The notes under the pieces were generated by a model. It saw only the letters and a list, made by a program, of their open reading frames with translations, was not told where the DNA came from and did not search any database. Positions 1 through 5,785 of a DNA stretch of 6,842 nt are shown in pieces. How positions within the stretch are numbered: the first letter of the stretch is position 1; each line of letters starts with the position of its first letter. Position numbers and translations under genes: made by a program. The stretch is from Spirochaetales bacterium. Its GTDB lineage: Bacteria; Spirochaetota; Spirochaetia; DSM-2461. The DNA lies in assembly GCA_002748225.1 (NCBI GenBank), contig PDRU01000030.1, positions 1 to 6,842 of the forward strand, read 5' to 3'.

Positions 1-243
1 CATTAAATCCCAGGCCGTAACAATCCATGCCGCCCCGTAAATATCAGCCGCGGCCGGCGCCGCCGCCGAATCTGCCTTGCCGCCGATCCGGCCCAGACGT
101 ACCGCCAGATCCCGGGCATCCCGGGGAGTTTTCAGAACCAGACGGCCGCGGCTGTTATACCGTTCTTCCGGATAAGCCAGCTGAACACGGATATCCCGGG
201 GAACAGGGAGTGAGGGCAGCGGGTTCTGATCTGCGGGTTTCAT
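1..243 (-). CDS. N-terminal fragment of an unrecognised protein, possibly an alpha-amylase-like glycosidase (cut by window edge)
   Basis: Only the first 81 codons are present; the frame is open to the left edge. The ATG at 243-241 overlaps the malQ stop as ATGA, with GAGG (plus 251-254) seven bases before it, so translation is probably coupled to malQ. Visible protein: a basic N-terminus, a 'YPEERYNSRGRLVLKTP' stretch (about residues 23-39), a helix with 'DARDLAVRLGRIGG', an Ala-rich linker, then 'ADIYGAAWIVTAWDLM'. There is no signal peptide, so it is likely cytoplasmic. From memory, this order (short strand, 'AR.LA' helix, then a hydrophobic helix) recalls the N-terminal region of long spirochaetal alpha-amylase family proteins, and coupling to malQ fits a glucan enzyme. 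No catalytic motif lies inside the window, so the function is inference. That it is a real gene is much surer than its product. Confidence 0.7.
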   Translation of the reverse strand, partial: MKPADQNPLPSLPVPRDIRVQLAYPEERYNSRGRLVLKTPRDARDLAVRLGRIGGKADSAAAPAAADIYGAAWIVTAWDLM

Positions 244-2225
244 TGTTCCGCCTCATTTGACAGCGTATCCGGAGTAAAGCAGCGGGTTCTGCGCCGTTCA
301 CACAGTTTTTTAACGGCATTGCTGAGTTTTTTCTTTTCGGCCAGTTCCTCCAGGGAAAGTTCCATACGCCAGCTCCAGTTTTTCTCCTGCACCGTGCCGG
401 GAATGTTAATCCGCTCATCCGCCGGATTGGCCGACACGCAGCTCTCGTCCAGAGCCAGAATATCCTGAACGGGATAGGCCGTTATATATGAGGCTCCGTC
501 CTGAAGAGTCTCCAGGAAAAGCCGTATTCCCTCACTGCCCTCAAGGGGAGAATCTTCCGGCACGCCCAGAAGCTTGCGCAGCTCTGTGTCTCCTTCAGTT
601 TCTTCGGCCAGCCAGCTGCGGAGCGTGGAGGCATCATGAACCGAGGAAGTTGTAACCGACAGCGGCGGATATTCGGACGGCGGCTCATAAGGCTGATTTT
701 CTTCTTCCCAGAAGCGGGTCCAGCGCGTTACTTTTAAACTTAAAATTCCCAGTTCTTTAAGCACTCCGGGAACACAGCGGGGAACAACACCCAGATCCTC
801 GGCACAAACCAGCATGCTGCCGTCGCCTTTCATCATGGTTAACAGTTCCCGGGCATTCTCTGCCCAAAGCTCTTCCGAGTCTTCGGCAGCCCGGTTAATC
901 AGCCGTTCAAGGCCTTCCCGCTCTGTATCCGAAAGTGTATGCCAGGCCCGGGTATTTCTAAAATCTAAATGAGGCAGAAAGGTACCGTCTTCCAAAGGAA
1001 TAAGAGTGCGGTCTCTAAGCGCTTCATTCAGGCGCTTTTTAGCTGTGGAACTTAAGGAGGTGGCCGCCACATCTTTTTCGGAAAGGGTGCCGGCTTCCGC
1101 GCGCCAGAGGTCTTCCGTTCCCACCCGGGTCAGCATCCGGGCCACCTCGGGAGCGTCTTCACCAAAGGTAATGCGCAAATCTTCCCCGGGAAAATGGGGA
1201 AGAGAAAGCCAGGTAATACGGCCTTCATCAAATCCCAGCTGTATCAGCTCTTCCTTTTTCAGAGAAACAACCGGATCGTAACGCCCGTTAAGAGCCGAAA
1301 AACTGTTTTCCGGTATGGACCAGATGCGGAAAAATCCCAGAACATGATCTATACGGTAAGCATGATAAAATTTGGACGCCTGCGACAGCCTTGAACGCCA
1401 CCAGCGGAAATTCTGTCCGCGGAGAAAAGACCAGTTGTATGTAGGAAATCCCCAGTTCTGCCCATCCGCAGAAAGAGCATCCGGCGGAGCTCCTGCACGG
1501 AAGTCCAGGCGGAAGTTGTCGCGTTCAGCCCAGACATCGGCACTGTCGGCGTTTATCAGAATGGGTATGTCGCCCTTAAGAGCCACCCCCATTGCATCAA
1601 GCTGCCTGCCCGCAGAGAGAAACTGTTCTTCCAGCCGCCACTGCAGCCAGACCCAGAAGCCGGCTTCCGTTCTGTGTTTCTTCCAGAGTTTCCGGATATC
1701 CTTCTCCGAAGGGTTGTTGTGTTCTTCCCATTCATACCAGGCCCGGCGCTGCTGATTCTCTCTGAAGAGGGAAAACAGGGAATAGGCGTAGACCCAGGTA
1801 TTCTCTTCGGCCCATTTCCCGGCCAGCTTCAAATCAGCCGGAGAGGCAGCCGCCCACAGCTTTTTCAGAATTTCCAGCTTGCCTTCCAGAACTTCCCGGA
1901 AGTGAAGCCGGGGCGTATCAAGGCGTAAGCGCAGAGCGGAAATATCTTCACGAATGCTTTGATCAGCCTGAAACTCGGGAAAGTCCTGAAGCCGGGCGTA
2001 AACAGGATGAAGGGCAAACGCGCTCAGCGCGCTGTACGGAGAAGGTTCGGCAGCCGTATCGTTAACGGGCAGAATCTGTATCAGTTCAATTCCCAGAGCG
2101 GAGGCCCAGCGTGCCAGGGGAACCAAATCCGCAAATTCTCCAATACCTGTACTTTCAGAACTTCTGATTGCGGAGAGCGGTATCACCACTCCGGTAACTG
2201 GATGCGAAAAACGCAAAAACTGCAT
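240..2225 (-). CDS. malQ: 4-alpha-glucanotransferase (GH77, DPE2-like with long insertion)
   Basis: A 661-residue GH77 enzyme (amylomaltase / disproportionating type) that moves glucosyl or maltosyl units between alpha-1,4-glucans in the cytoplasm. N-terminal 'TGIGEFADL' (26-34) and 'QILPVNDT' (50-57) are family hallmarks. Catalytic residues are all visible: nucleophile Asp293 in RIDH (291-294), acid/base Glu476 in AEDLG (475-479), stabilising Asp531 in SSVHD (527-531). The C-terminal signature DERINIPGT...NWSWRM spans 603-621. The nucleophile to acid/base distance is 183 residues, against about 47 in short amylomaltases such as that of Thermus; the acid/base to third Asp distance (55) is as usual. 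This insertion, the RIDHVLGFFRIW run and 'SVHDASTLRSW' point to the DPE2-like branch, but the N-terminal CBM20 domains of plant DPE2 are absent. Start: ATG with AGGAGG (plus 2231-2236) five bases upstream. It lies 32 bp after the BFN gene and overlaps the next gene by 4 bp. Confidence 0.95.
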   Translation of the reverse strand: MQFLRFSHPVTGVVIPLSAIRSSESTGIGEFADLVPLARWASALGIELIQILPVNDTAAEPSPYSALSAFALHPVYARLQDFPEFQADQSIREDISALRLRLDTPRLHFREVLEGKLEILKKLWAAASPADLKLAGKWAEENTWVYAYSLFSLFRENQQRRAWYEWEEHNNPSEKDIRKLWKKHRTEAGFWVWLQWRLEEQFLSAGRQLDAMGVALKGDIPILINADSADVWAERDNFRLDFRAGAPPDALSADGQNWGFPTYNWSFLRGQNFRWWRSRLSQASKFYHAYRIDHVLGFFRIWSIPENSFSALNGRYDPVVSLKKEELIQLGFDEGRITWLSLPHFPGEDLRITFGEDAPEVARMLTRVGTEDLWRAEAGTLSEKDVAATSLSSTAKKRLNEALRDRTLIPLEDGTFLPHLDFRNTRAWHTLSDTEREGLERLINRAAEDSEELWAENARELLTMMKGDGSMLVCAEDLGVVPRCVPGVLKELGILSLKVTRWTRFWEEENQPYEPPSEYPPLSVTTSSVHDASTLRSWLAEETEGDTELRKLLGVPEDSPLEGSEGIRLFLETLQDGASYITAYPVQDILALDESCVSANPADERINIPGTVQEKNWSWRMELSLEELAEKKKLSNAVKKLCERRRTRCFTPDTLSNEAEQ

Positions 2226-2257
2226 GGCGCCCTCCTGGCTGTAATATCTATTATGGC

Positions 2258-2821
2258 TTATTTCTCCGCAGAACGCATCCGTTCTTCAATAAGTTTTATT
2301 CTGTCGCGCAGGCCGGCAGCCTCTTCGTATTCCTCCGCGGCCACCTTTTTGTCCAGTTCAGCTTTCAAACGGGTCAGCTGCAGGGAAAACGGCGGATCTG
2401 TTTCACTTAGAGTAACAGTAATGGCATCTTCCCGGCGGATAACCTCATCAATAAAGATGGCGGCGCCGGAACGAACGGCCAGGCTCAGAGCTTCAGGGGC
2501 TTTCGCTTTCAAAGAAAAACCTTTGGGATTTTCCGGCGCATTTTCTGAAAAGTGAATAAGAGCCTGATATGTGCCGGGAGAAGCCCCCCGGAATATCTCC
2601 ACTGAATTCGGACGCACGCCCACAGACTTGCCGAAAGAGGTTAACATTTCCGTCCATCCGGGAGGATCTTCCTCTATTCCGGCAACCGAAAGCAAAATAG
2701 ACTGCGCTTCAGCCGCGTCTATCGGCACAGGAATACAGCGTGCCGAGCCGGGAAAACGCAAAAGAACGGCCACACCTTCTCCGGTCCGTCCAACCGTCCA
2801 GATTTCCGCTTTTATAAACAC
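2258..2821 (-). CDS. Bifunctional nuclease family (BFN/DUF151) protein with C-terminal UVR motif
   Basis: 187 residues in two parts. Residues 1 to about 131 match the BFN/DUF151 fold: 'CIPVPIDAAEAQSILLSVAG' (29-48) corresponds to the family 'lPIwIgpfEAqaI' strand-helix, and 'KAKAPEALSLAVRSGAAIFIDE' (105-126) to the 'ar.sDAiaLAlRtgaPIfv' segment. Here the usual Ser-Asp pair is Pro109-Glu110. Residues about 149-183 form a UVR (UvrB/UvrC) motif, a charged helical hairpin 'LKAELDKKVAAEEYEEAAGLRDRIKLIEE'. DUF151 members from plants are reported as nucleases and a bacterial structure is known, but bacterial roles are unsettled, so only the domain assignment is firm. UVR motifs mediate protein contacts in UvrB-UvrC and also occur in Clp-associated proteins. 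The start is GTG with GGAGG seven bases upstream; no better ATG exists. It sits 14 bp after lysA and 32 bp before malQ, so it is probably co-transcribed. No membrane segment. Confidence 0.88.
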   Translation of the reverse strand: MFIKAEIWTVGRTGEGVAVLLRFPGSARCIPVPIDAAEAQSILLSVAGIEEDPPGWTEMLTSFGKSVGVRPNSVEIFRGASPGTYQALIHFSENAPENPKGFSLKAKAPEALSLAVRSGAAIFIDEVIRREDAITVTLSETDPPFSLQLTRLKAELDKKVAAEEYEEAAGLRDRIKLIEERMRSAEK

Positions 2822-2828
2822 AAGACTT

Positions 2829-2833
2829 CCTCC
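2829..2833 (-). promoter_or_regulatory. Ribosome binding site fixing the GTG start of the BFN/UVR gene
   Basis: On the minus strand GGAGG is followed by seven bases and then GTG. The site lies in the 14-bp gap after the lysA stop (plus 2836-2838). It is the reason for preferring the GTG at 2821. Confidence 0.75.
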
Positions 2834-2835
2834 GT

Positions 2836-4089
2836 CTAGGAAAGACCCGGAAAATCCAGCGTCGCAAAATAATCCGTCAGACTTTCCCTCCGGCGGATTT
2901 CCTGTATGCTGCCGTCTTCTTTCAGCAGCAGCTCTCCGGCACGGAGCTTGCCATTATAGTTAAAACCCATGGCACGGCCGTGAGCGCCGGTATCATGAAA
3001 GACAAGCAAATCGCCGCGTTCAATACGCGGCAGTTTCCGGTCTATGGCAAACTTGTCGTTATTCTCGCAAAGACTCCCGACAACATCATAGGTTTCCGTG
3101 GCCGGCTCCTCCTCTTTGCCCAGCACCGTTATGTGATGATACGCCCCGTAGAGGGCCGGGCGCATAAGATCGGCCATGGAGGAGTTTACACCTATATATT
3201 CCTTGTAAGTATGTTTTTCATGAATGGCTTCTGTCACCAGATATCCATAGGGTCCGGTTATAACACGCCCGCATTCAAAACACAGGGCCGGGGGTTTACA
3301 GCCAGTGTTAATAATGTATTCGGTGTATTTTTTCTTAATACCATCCGACACTTTCTTCAGATCAACCGGTTTATCTTCCGGGCGGTAAGGAATGCCGATA
3401 CCGCCGCCGAAATTGACAAAATCAATTGAAATACCGGTCTCTTCATAAATTTCAGCCAGCAGATTAAGCAAAATCTCGGCTGTTTCCACAAAGTAATCCG
3501 GATTCAATTCATTGGAAGCCACCATTGTATGTATTCCGAAACGCGTTACACCCTTCTTCTGGGCCAGGGTATAGGCTTCAAACATCTGATTGTATGTTAA
3601 GCCGTATTTGGCTTCTTCAGGTTTCCCTATTATGGCGTTACCCTTTTTGGCCGCTCCCGGGTTGTAACGGAAAGAAAGCGTATCCGGCAGGCCGATTTTC
3701 TCCAGAAAACTCAAGTGTGTAATATCATCCAGATTTATAATGGCGCCCATTTTCCTGGCTGTCCGGTATTCTTCAAGCGGTGTGTCGTTGGAAGTAAAAA
3801 AGACATTCTCTCCGGTAATACCTGCAGCTTCAGAAAGAACCAGTTCCGCCAGGGAAGAACTGTCTGTACCCATACCTTCTTCAGCGAGGATCCTGAGCAG
3901 CCAGGGGTTTGGGGCAGCCTTAACCGCAAAATAGTTCTTAAAACCCGAAGGCGCCCAGTCAAACGCCGCCATAAATTTCCTGGCATTTTCCCGAATGGCT
4001 TTTTCGTCATAAATATGAAAAGGAGTGGGGTATTCCCAGGCAATCTCCCGAATTTTTTTTTCATCAAAAGGCAGGGTTTTATTATTCAT
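2836..4089 (-). CDS. lysA: Diaminopimelate decarboxylase (PLP-dependent, fold type III)
   Basis: 417 residues, the normal length. It decarboxylates meso-diaminopimelate to L-lysine, the last step of lysine synthesis, in the cytoplasm. Alanine-racemase-type barrel: 'NYFAVKAAPNP' (52-62) with Lys57 as the PLP lysine; 'HTMVASNELNP' (187-197); Gly-rich phosphate loop 'NFGGGIG' (226-232); 'FECGRVITGPYG' (271-282), where the usual EPGR is ECGR; the C-terminal domain brings Cys341 in 'SLCENNDKFA' (339-348) and 'HDTGAHGRAMGFNYNG' (365-380). The ENND form in place of the common ESxD, and the ending 'YFATLDF', fit a distinct LysA subgroup seen in anaerobes and spirochaetes (remembered, not searched). 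Decarboxylation of a related diamino acid cannot be fully excluded. ATG start with AGGAG (plus 4097-4101) seven bases before it. First gene of the minus-strand unit, divergent from the WG-repeat lipoprotein gene. Confidence 0.92.
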   Translation of the reverse strand: MNNKTLPFDEKKIREIAWEYPTPFHIYDEKAIRENARKFMAAFDWAPSGFKNYFAVKAAPNPWLLRILAEEGMGTDSSSLAELVLSEAAGITGENVFFTSNDTPLEEYRTARKMGAIINLDDITHLSFLEKIGLPDTLSFRYNPGAAKKGNAIIGKPEEAKYGLTYNQMFEAYTLAQKKGVTRFGIHTMVASNELNPDYFVETAEILLNLLAEIYEETGISIDFVNFGGGIGIPYRPEDKPVDLKKVSDGIKKKYTEYIINTGCKPPALCFECGRVITGPYGYLVTEAIHEKHTYKEYIGVNSSMADLMRPALYGAYHHITVLGKEEEPATETYDVVGSLCENNDKFAIDRKLPRIERGDLLVFHDTGAHGRAMGFNYNGKLRAGELLLKEDGSIQEIRRRESLTDYFATLDFPGLS

Positions 4090-4116
4090 TTTACAACTCC
4101 TGTGTATCCTTGTTCC

Positions 4117-4122
4117 ATAATA
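4117..4122 (-). promoter_or_regulatory. Candidate -10 box for the lysA operon
   Basis: On the minus strand this reads TATTAT, five of six matches to TATAAT. It would place the transcription start near 4110, about 20 bases before the lysA ATG and upstream of its AGGAG. I find no convincing -35 hexamer at 16-18 bp, so the promoter is weak, activator-dependent or misplaced. It overlaps the candidate -35 of the divergent gene. Confidence 0.35.
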
Positions 4123-4150
4123 GACTGTTTAGCTGCTTCCGGGCTATAGT
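4121..4150 (+). promoter_or_regulatory. Candidate sigma-70-type promoter for the WG-repeat lipoprotein gene
   Basis: TAGACT (4121-4126, four of six to TTGACA), an 18-bp spacer, then TATAGT (4145-4150, five of six to TATAAT). The -10 ends only seven bases before the ATG at 4158, so transcription would begin at or within a base or two of the start codon. No Shine-Dalgarno sequence is present there, which fits a leaderless message. Confidence 0.4.
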
Positions 4151-4157
4151 ACGGCCA

Positions 4158-5144
4158 ATGCTCAACAAGAATGTTTTACGCTGCCTGGTCGTTCTTACTC
4201 CTTGTCTTCTGATGCTTTCATGCTCTTCCGGACGCAGGCTGTACCGTGTATACCGGGAAAGCGGAGCAGGATTTGTCAACGCACAGGGGAATTTTGTTAT
4301 TCCTGCAAAATACAATGACGCGGATAATTTTTCTGACGGCCGCGCCCTGGTTGTTTCCGGTAACACCGGCGGATGGCTCAATGCCCGGGGACGTCTGAGC
4401 ATCCCGGCCATGTACCCCTCTGCGGGAGTTTTTTCTGAAGGCCGGGCCATGGCGCTTTCCCCGAAAACCCGCGAAGCCGGCTATCTGAACAAATGGGGAG
4501 CCTGGGTTATACAGCCCCGCTGGCAGAAAGCCGGCGACTTCTCCGAAGGACTGGCGTCAGTAACAGACAGCGGCGGCGGAGCCTACATTAACCGCAGGGG
4601 AAAAATTGTTTTTCGGCACACGTTCAGTTCCGCCGGAAAGTTTATTGACGGCCGGGCTCTGGTCAGCCGAAACGGACAGTACGGATTTATAAACCGGCGC
4701 GGCAGGGAAGTAATAAAAGTAAAATTTCCCTACGCCCAGAACTTTTCTGAAGGCCGGGCGGTTTTTGCTGATCCGGAAACCCAGAAATGCGGCTTTATCA
4801 ACCGCCGGGGAAAGGTTGTTATTCCAGCTGTTTATGATTTTGCCGATTCCTTCCGCAATGACCGCGCGCTGTTTGTCCAAAACGGTAAAGCCGGATTTCT
4901 GGATCATGGAGGACGCGAAATAATTCCTCCGGTTTTTTCCTGGGCCGACCATTTTTCAGAAGGCCTGGCCGCCGCGGAGTCCGGCGGACTTATCGGCTAT
5001 ATCAATACACAGGGCCGCTGGAAAATTGAGCCGCGCTATCTTTCAGCCGAAGCTTTCCGCAATGGACGGGCTCTGGTTAAAGACGGAGAAGAGGTCATTA
5101 TGATCAACTCCCGGGGCAGGGAAATCACAATCAGGGACAGATAA
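4158..5144 (+). CDS. WG-repeat lipoprotein
   Basis: 328 residues. The N-terminus is a lipoprotein signal: MLNKN, a hydrophobic run (about 6-20), then 'LMLSC' with Cys22 as the likely lipidated residue. The -3 position is Met, a loose lipobox of the kind spirochaetes tolerate. The rest is about eight full WG (KWG) repeats of 33-36 residues plus a ninth half repeat. Each reads like 'GFIN.RGk.vIp..y..A..FseGrAlv'; repeat strands begin near residues 38, 72, 108, 142, 176, 212, 246, 280 and 314. WG repeats occur in many bacterial envelope proteins, and their biochemical role is unknown. The protein should sit on the cell membrane or outer surface as a repeat array with no catalytic domain. Start choice: a TTG at 4110 is in frame but would spoil the signal peptide; ATG 4158 gives a clean one, though without a Shine-Dalgarno site. 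Divergent from lysA, single gene, followed by a possible terminator. Confidence 0.9.
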   Translation: MLNKNVLRCLVVLTPCLLMLSCSSGRRLYRVYRESGAGFVNAQGNFVIPAKYNDADNFSDGRALVVSGNTGGWLNARGRLSIPAMYPSAGVFSEGRAMALSPKTREAGYLNKWGAWVIQPRWQKAGDFSEGLASVTDSGGGAYINRRGKIVFRHTFSSAGKFIDGRALVSRNGQYGFINRRGREVIKVKFPYAQNFSEGRAVFADPETQKCGFINRRGKVVIPAVYDFADSFRNDRALFVQNGKAGFLDHGGREIIPPVFSWADHFSEGLAAAESGGLIGYINTQGRWKIEPRYLSAEAFRNGRALVKDGEEVIMINSRGREITIRDR

Positions 5145-5153
5145 CACCCGTAA

Positions 5154-5176
5154 AACCGCGTCAACATGACCCGGTT
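5154..5176. promoter_or_regulatory. 23-bp imperfect palindrome, candidate enhancer-binding-protein site (UAS)
   Basis: Arms AACCG-C-GTCA (5154-5163) and TGAC-C-CGGTT (5167-5176) around ACA: nine of ten positions are complementary, the exception being the C/C pair. The centre, 5165, lies about 126 bp upstream of the start predicted for the sigma-54 promoter at 5264-5281, within the usual -80 to -150 range for sigma-54 activators. A further TGACCC at 5186-5191 could be a half site. As RNA it could fold into a hairpin, but no U-run follows directly, so DNA binding is the better reading. The cognate activator is unknown. Confidence 0.5.
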
Positions 5177-5207
5177 GCGCACTTTTGACCCACATTGGCG
5201 CGTTTTT
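5157..5207 (+). terminator. Possible intrinsic terminator of the WG-repeat gene
   Basis: CGCGTCAA (5157-5164) can pair with TTGGCGCG (5195-5202), eight pairs with one G-U, followed at once by five T (5203-5207). The 30-base interior can add a short inner helix (GGTT 5173-5176 with GACC 5187-5190). The loop is long and the fold competes with the dyad at 5154-5176, so confidence is modest. Confidence 0.35.
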
Positions 5208-5263
5208 ACTTCTTTTTTAACTTCAAAAACCTCTCTAAACGCTTTAAAAGCAGACGGGAACAG

Positions 5264-5281
5264 TTGGCACGCTTTATGCTT
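5264..5281 (+). promoter_or_regulatory. Sigma-54 (RpoN) -24/-12 promoter of the Hsp20 pair
   Basis: TTGGCACGCTTTATGCTT matches the sigma-54 consensus TGGCACG-N4-TTGCW at all of TGGCACG and at TGC. The essential GG (5266-5267) and GC (5278-5279) are separated by exactly 10 bp. The transcription start is predicted near 5291, leaving a leader of about 26 bases that contains the GGAGG (5306-5310) of the first hsp20 gene. Transcription would need an ATP-dependent enhancer-binding protein; a candidate site lies at 5154-5176, with an AT-rich, possibly bendable stretch (about 5203-5250) between. Confidence 0.82.
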
Positions 5282-5316
5282 TTATCTTGGTAAAGCCATT
5301 CTTTTGGAGGTAAAAA

Positions 5317-5775
5317 ATGGAAATTATGAAATACAGAGAACCGGCTGCTCCCTCTTACTGGAACAGCATGAAAAATCTTCAGCAGGAAATTAACGCCCTG
5401 TTTGATGACGATTTTTTCCCGGCTTCAACCGGACTGTTCGACCGGACCTACAGCCCTGCCGTAGACGTAATAGAAAATGAAAACAACTACCTGATCCGCT
5501 GTGAACTTCCCGGACTGTCCAGTGAAGACATTGATGTTCAGGTGGCTGACAATGTACTGACCGTCAAAGGCGAAAAAAAGGCCCGGAACGAAGAATCCGA
5601 AAAACGCTGGTACAAAAAGGAAAGCTGGTACGGCAGTTTTCAGCGAACCATTTCCATGCCCTCGGGCGTTGATGCTGCCGGAATTAAGGGTGAACTGGAA
5701 AACGGCATACTCAAGGTAACCCTTCCCAAAAAGGAAGAAATGAAACCCCGGCAGATCAGCGTCAATGTAAAATAG
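5317..5775 (+). CDS. Small heat-shock protein, Hsp20 / alpha-crystallin family (first of pair)
   Basis: 152 residues, a typical bacterial small heat-shock protein length. It is an ATP-independent holdase that binds unfolding proteins in the cytoplasm until DnaK or ClpB refolds them. N-terminal arm about 1-45 (aromatic and acidic, 'FDDDFFP'); alpha-crystallin domain about 46-140 with 'PAVDVIENENNYLIRCELPGLSSEDIDV', 'WYGSFQRTISMP' (104-115) and the signature 'GELENGILKVTLPK' (125-138); then a short tail with the I-x-V anchor Ile147-Ser-Val149, which docks between dimers in family oligomers. Start ATG has GGAGG six bases upstream; a second ATG three codons later is less well spaced. It heads a two-gene unit, its stop ten bases before the next hsp20 start. 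The upstream gap shows a sigma-54 promoter and no CIRCE (HrcA) element. Confidence 0.95.
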   Translation: MEIMKYREPAAPSYWNSMKNLQQEINALFDDDFFPASTGLFDRTYSPAVDVIENENNYLIRCELPGLSSEDIDVQVADNVLTVKGEKKARNEESEKRWYKKESWYGSFQRTISMPSGVDAAGIKGELENGILKVTLPKKEEMKPRQISVNVK

Positions 5776-5785
5776 GAGGCAGAAA

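Noticed and set aside
1959..2555. Plus-strand 198-codon open frame across malQ and the BFN gene
   Set aside because: It spans two well-supported minus-strand genes; its translation is Ser/Arg-rich and of low protein character.
3715..4149. Plus-strand 144-codon open frame opposite lysA
   Set aside because: It is antisense to conserved LysA motifs, including the PLP lysine region, and crosses the divergent promoter region.
4110..4157. Upstream TTG start extending the WG-repeat protein by 16 residues
   Set aside because: It would place a charged stretch before the lipoprotein signal, has no ribosome site, and overlaps the candidate promoter.
5145..5316. CIRCE (HrcA) element before hsp20
   Set aside because: No TTAGCACTC-N9-GAGTGCTAA-like repeat occurs; the TTGGCAC found belongs to the sigma-54 site.
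5166..5393. Plus-strand 75-codon open frame between the WG-repeat gene and hsp20
   Set aside because: It runs through the sigma-54 promoter and into the first hsp20 gene in another frame, has no Shine-Dalgarno site and no protein-like pattern.
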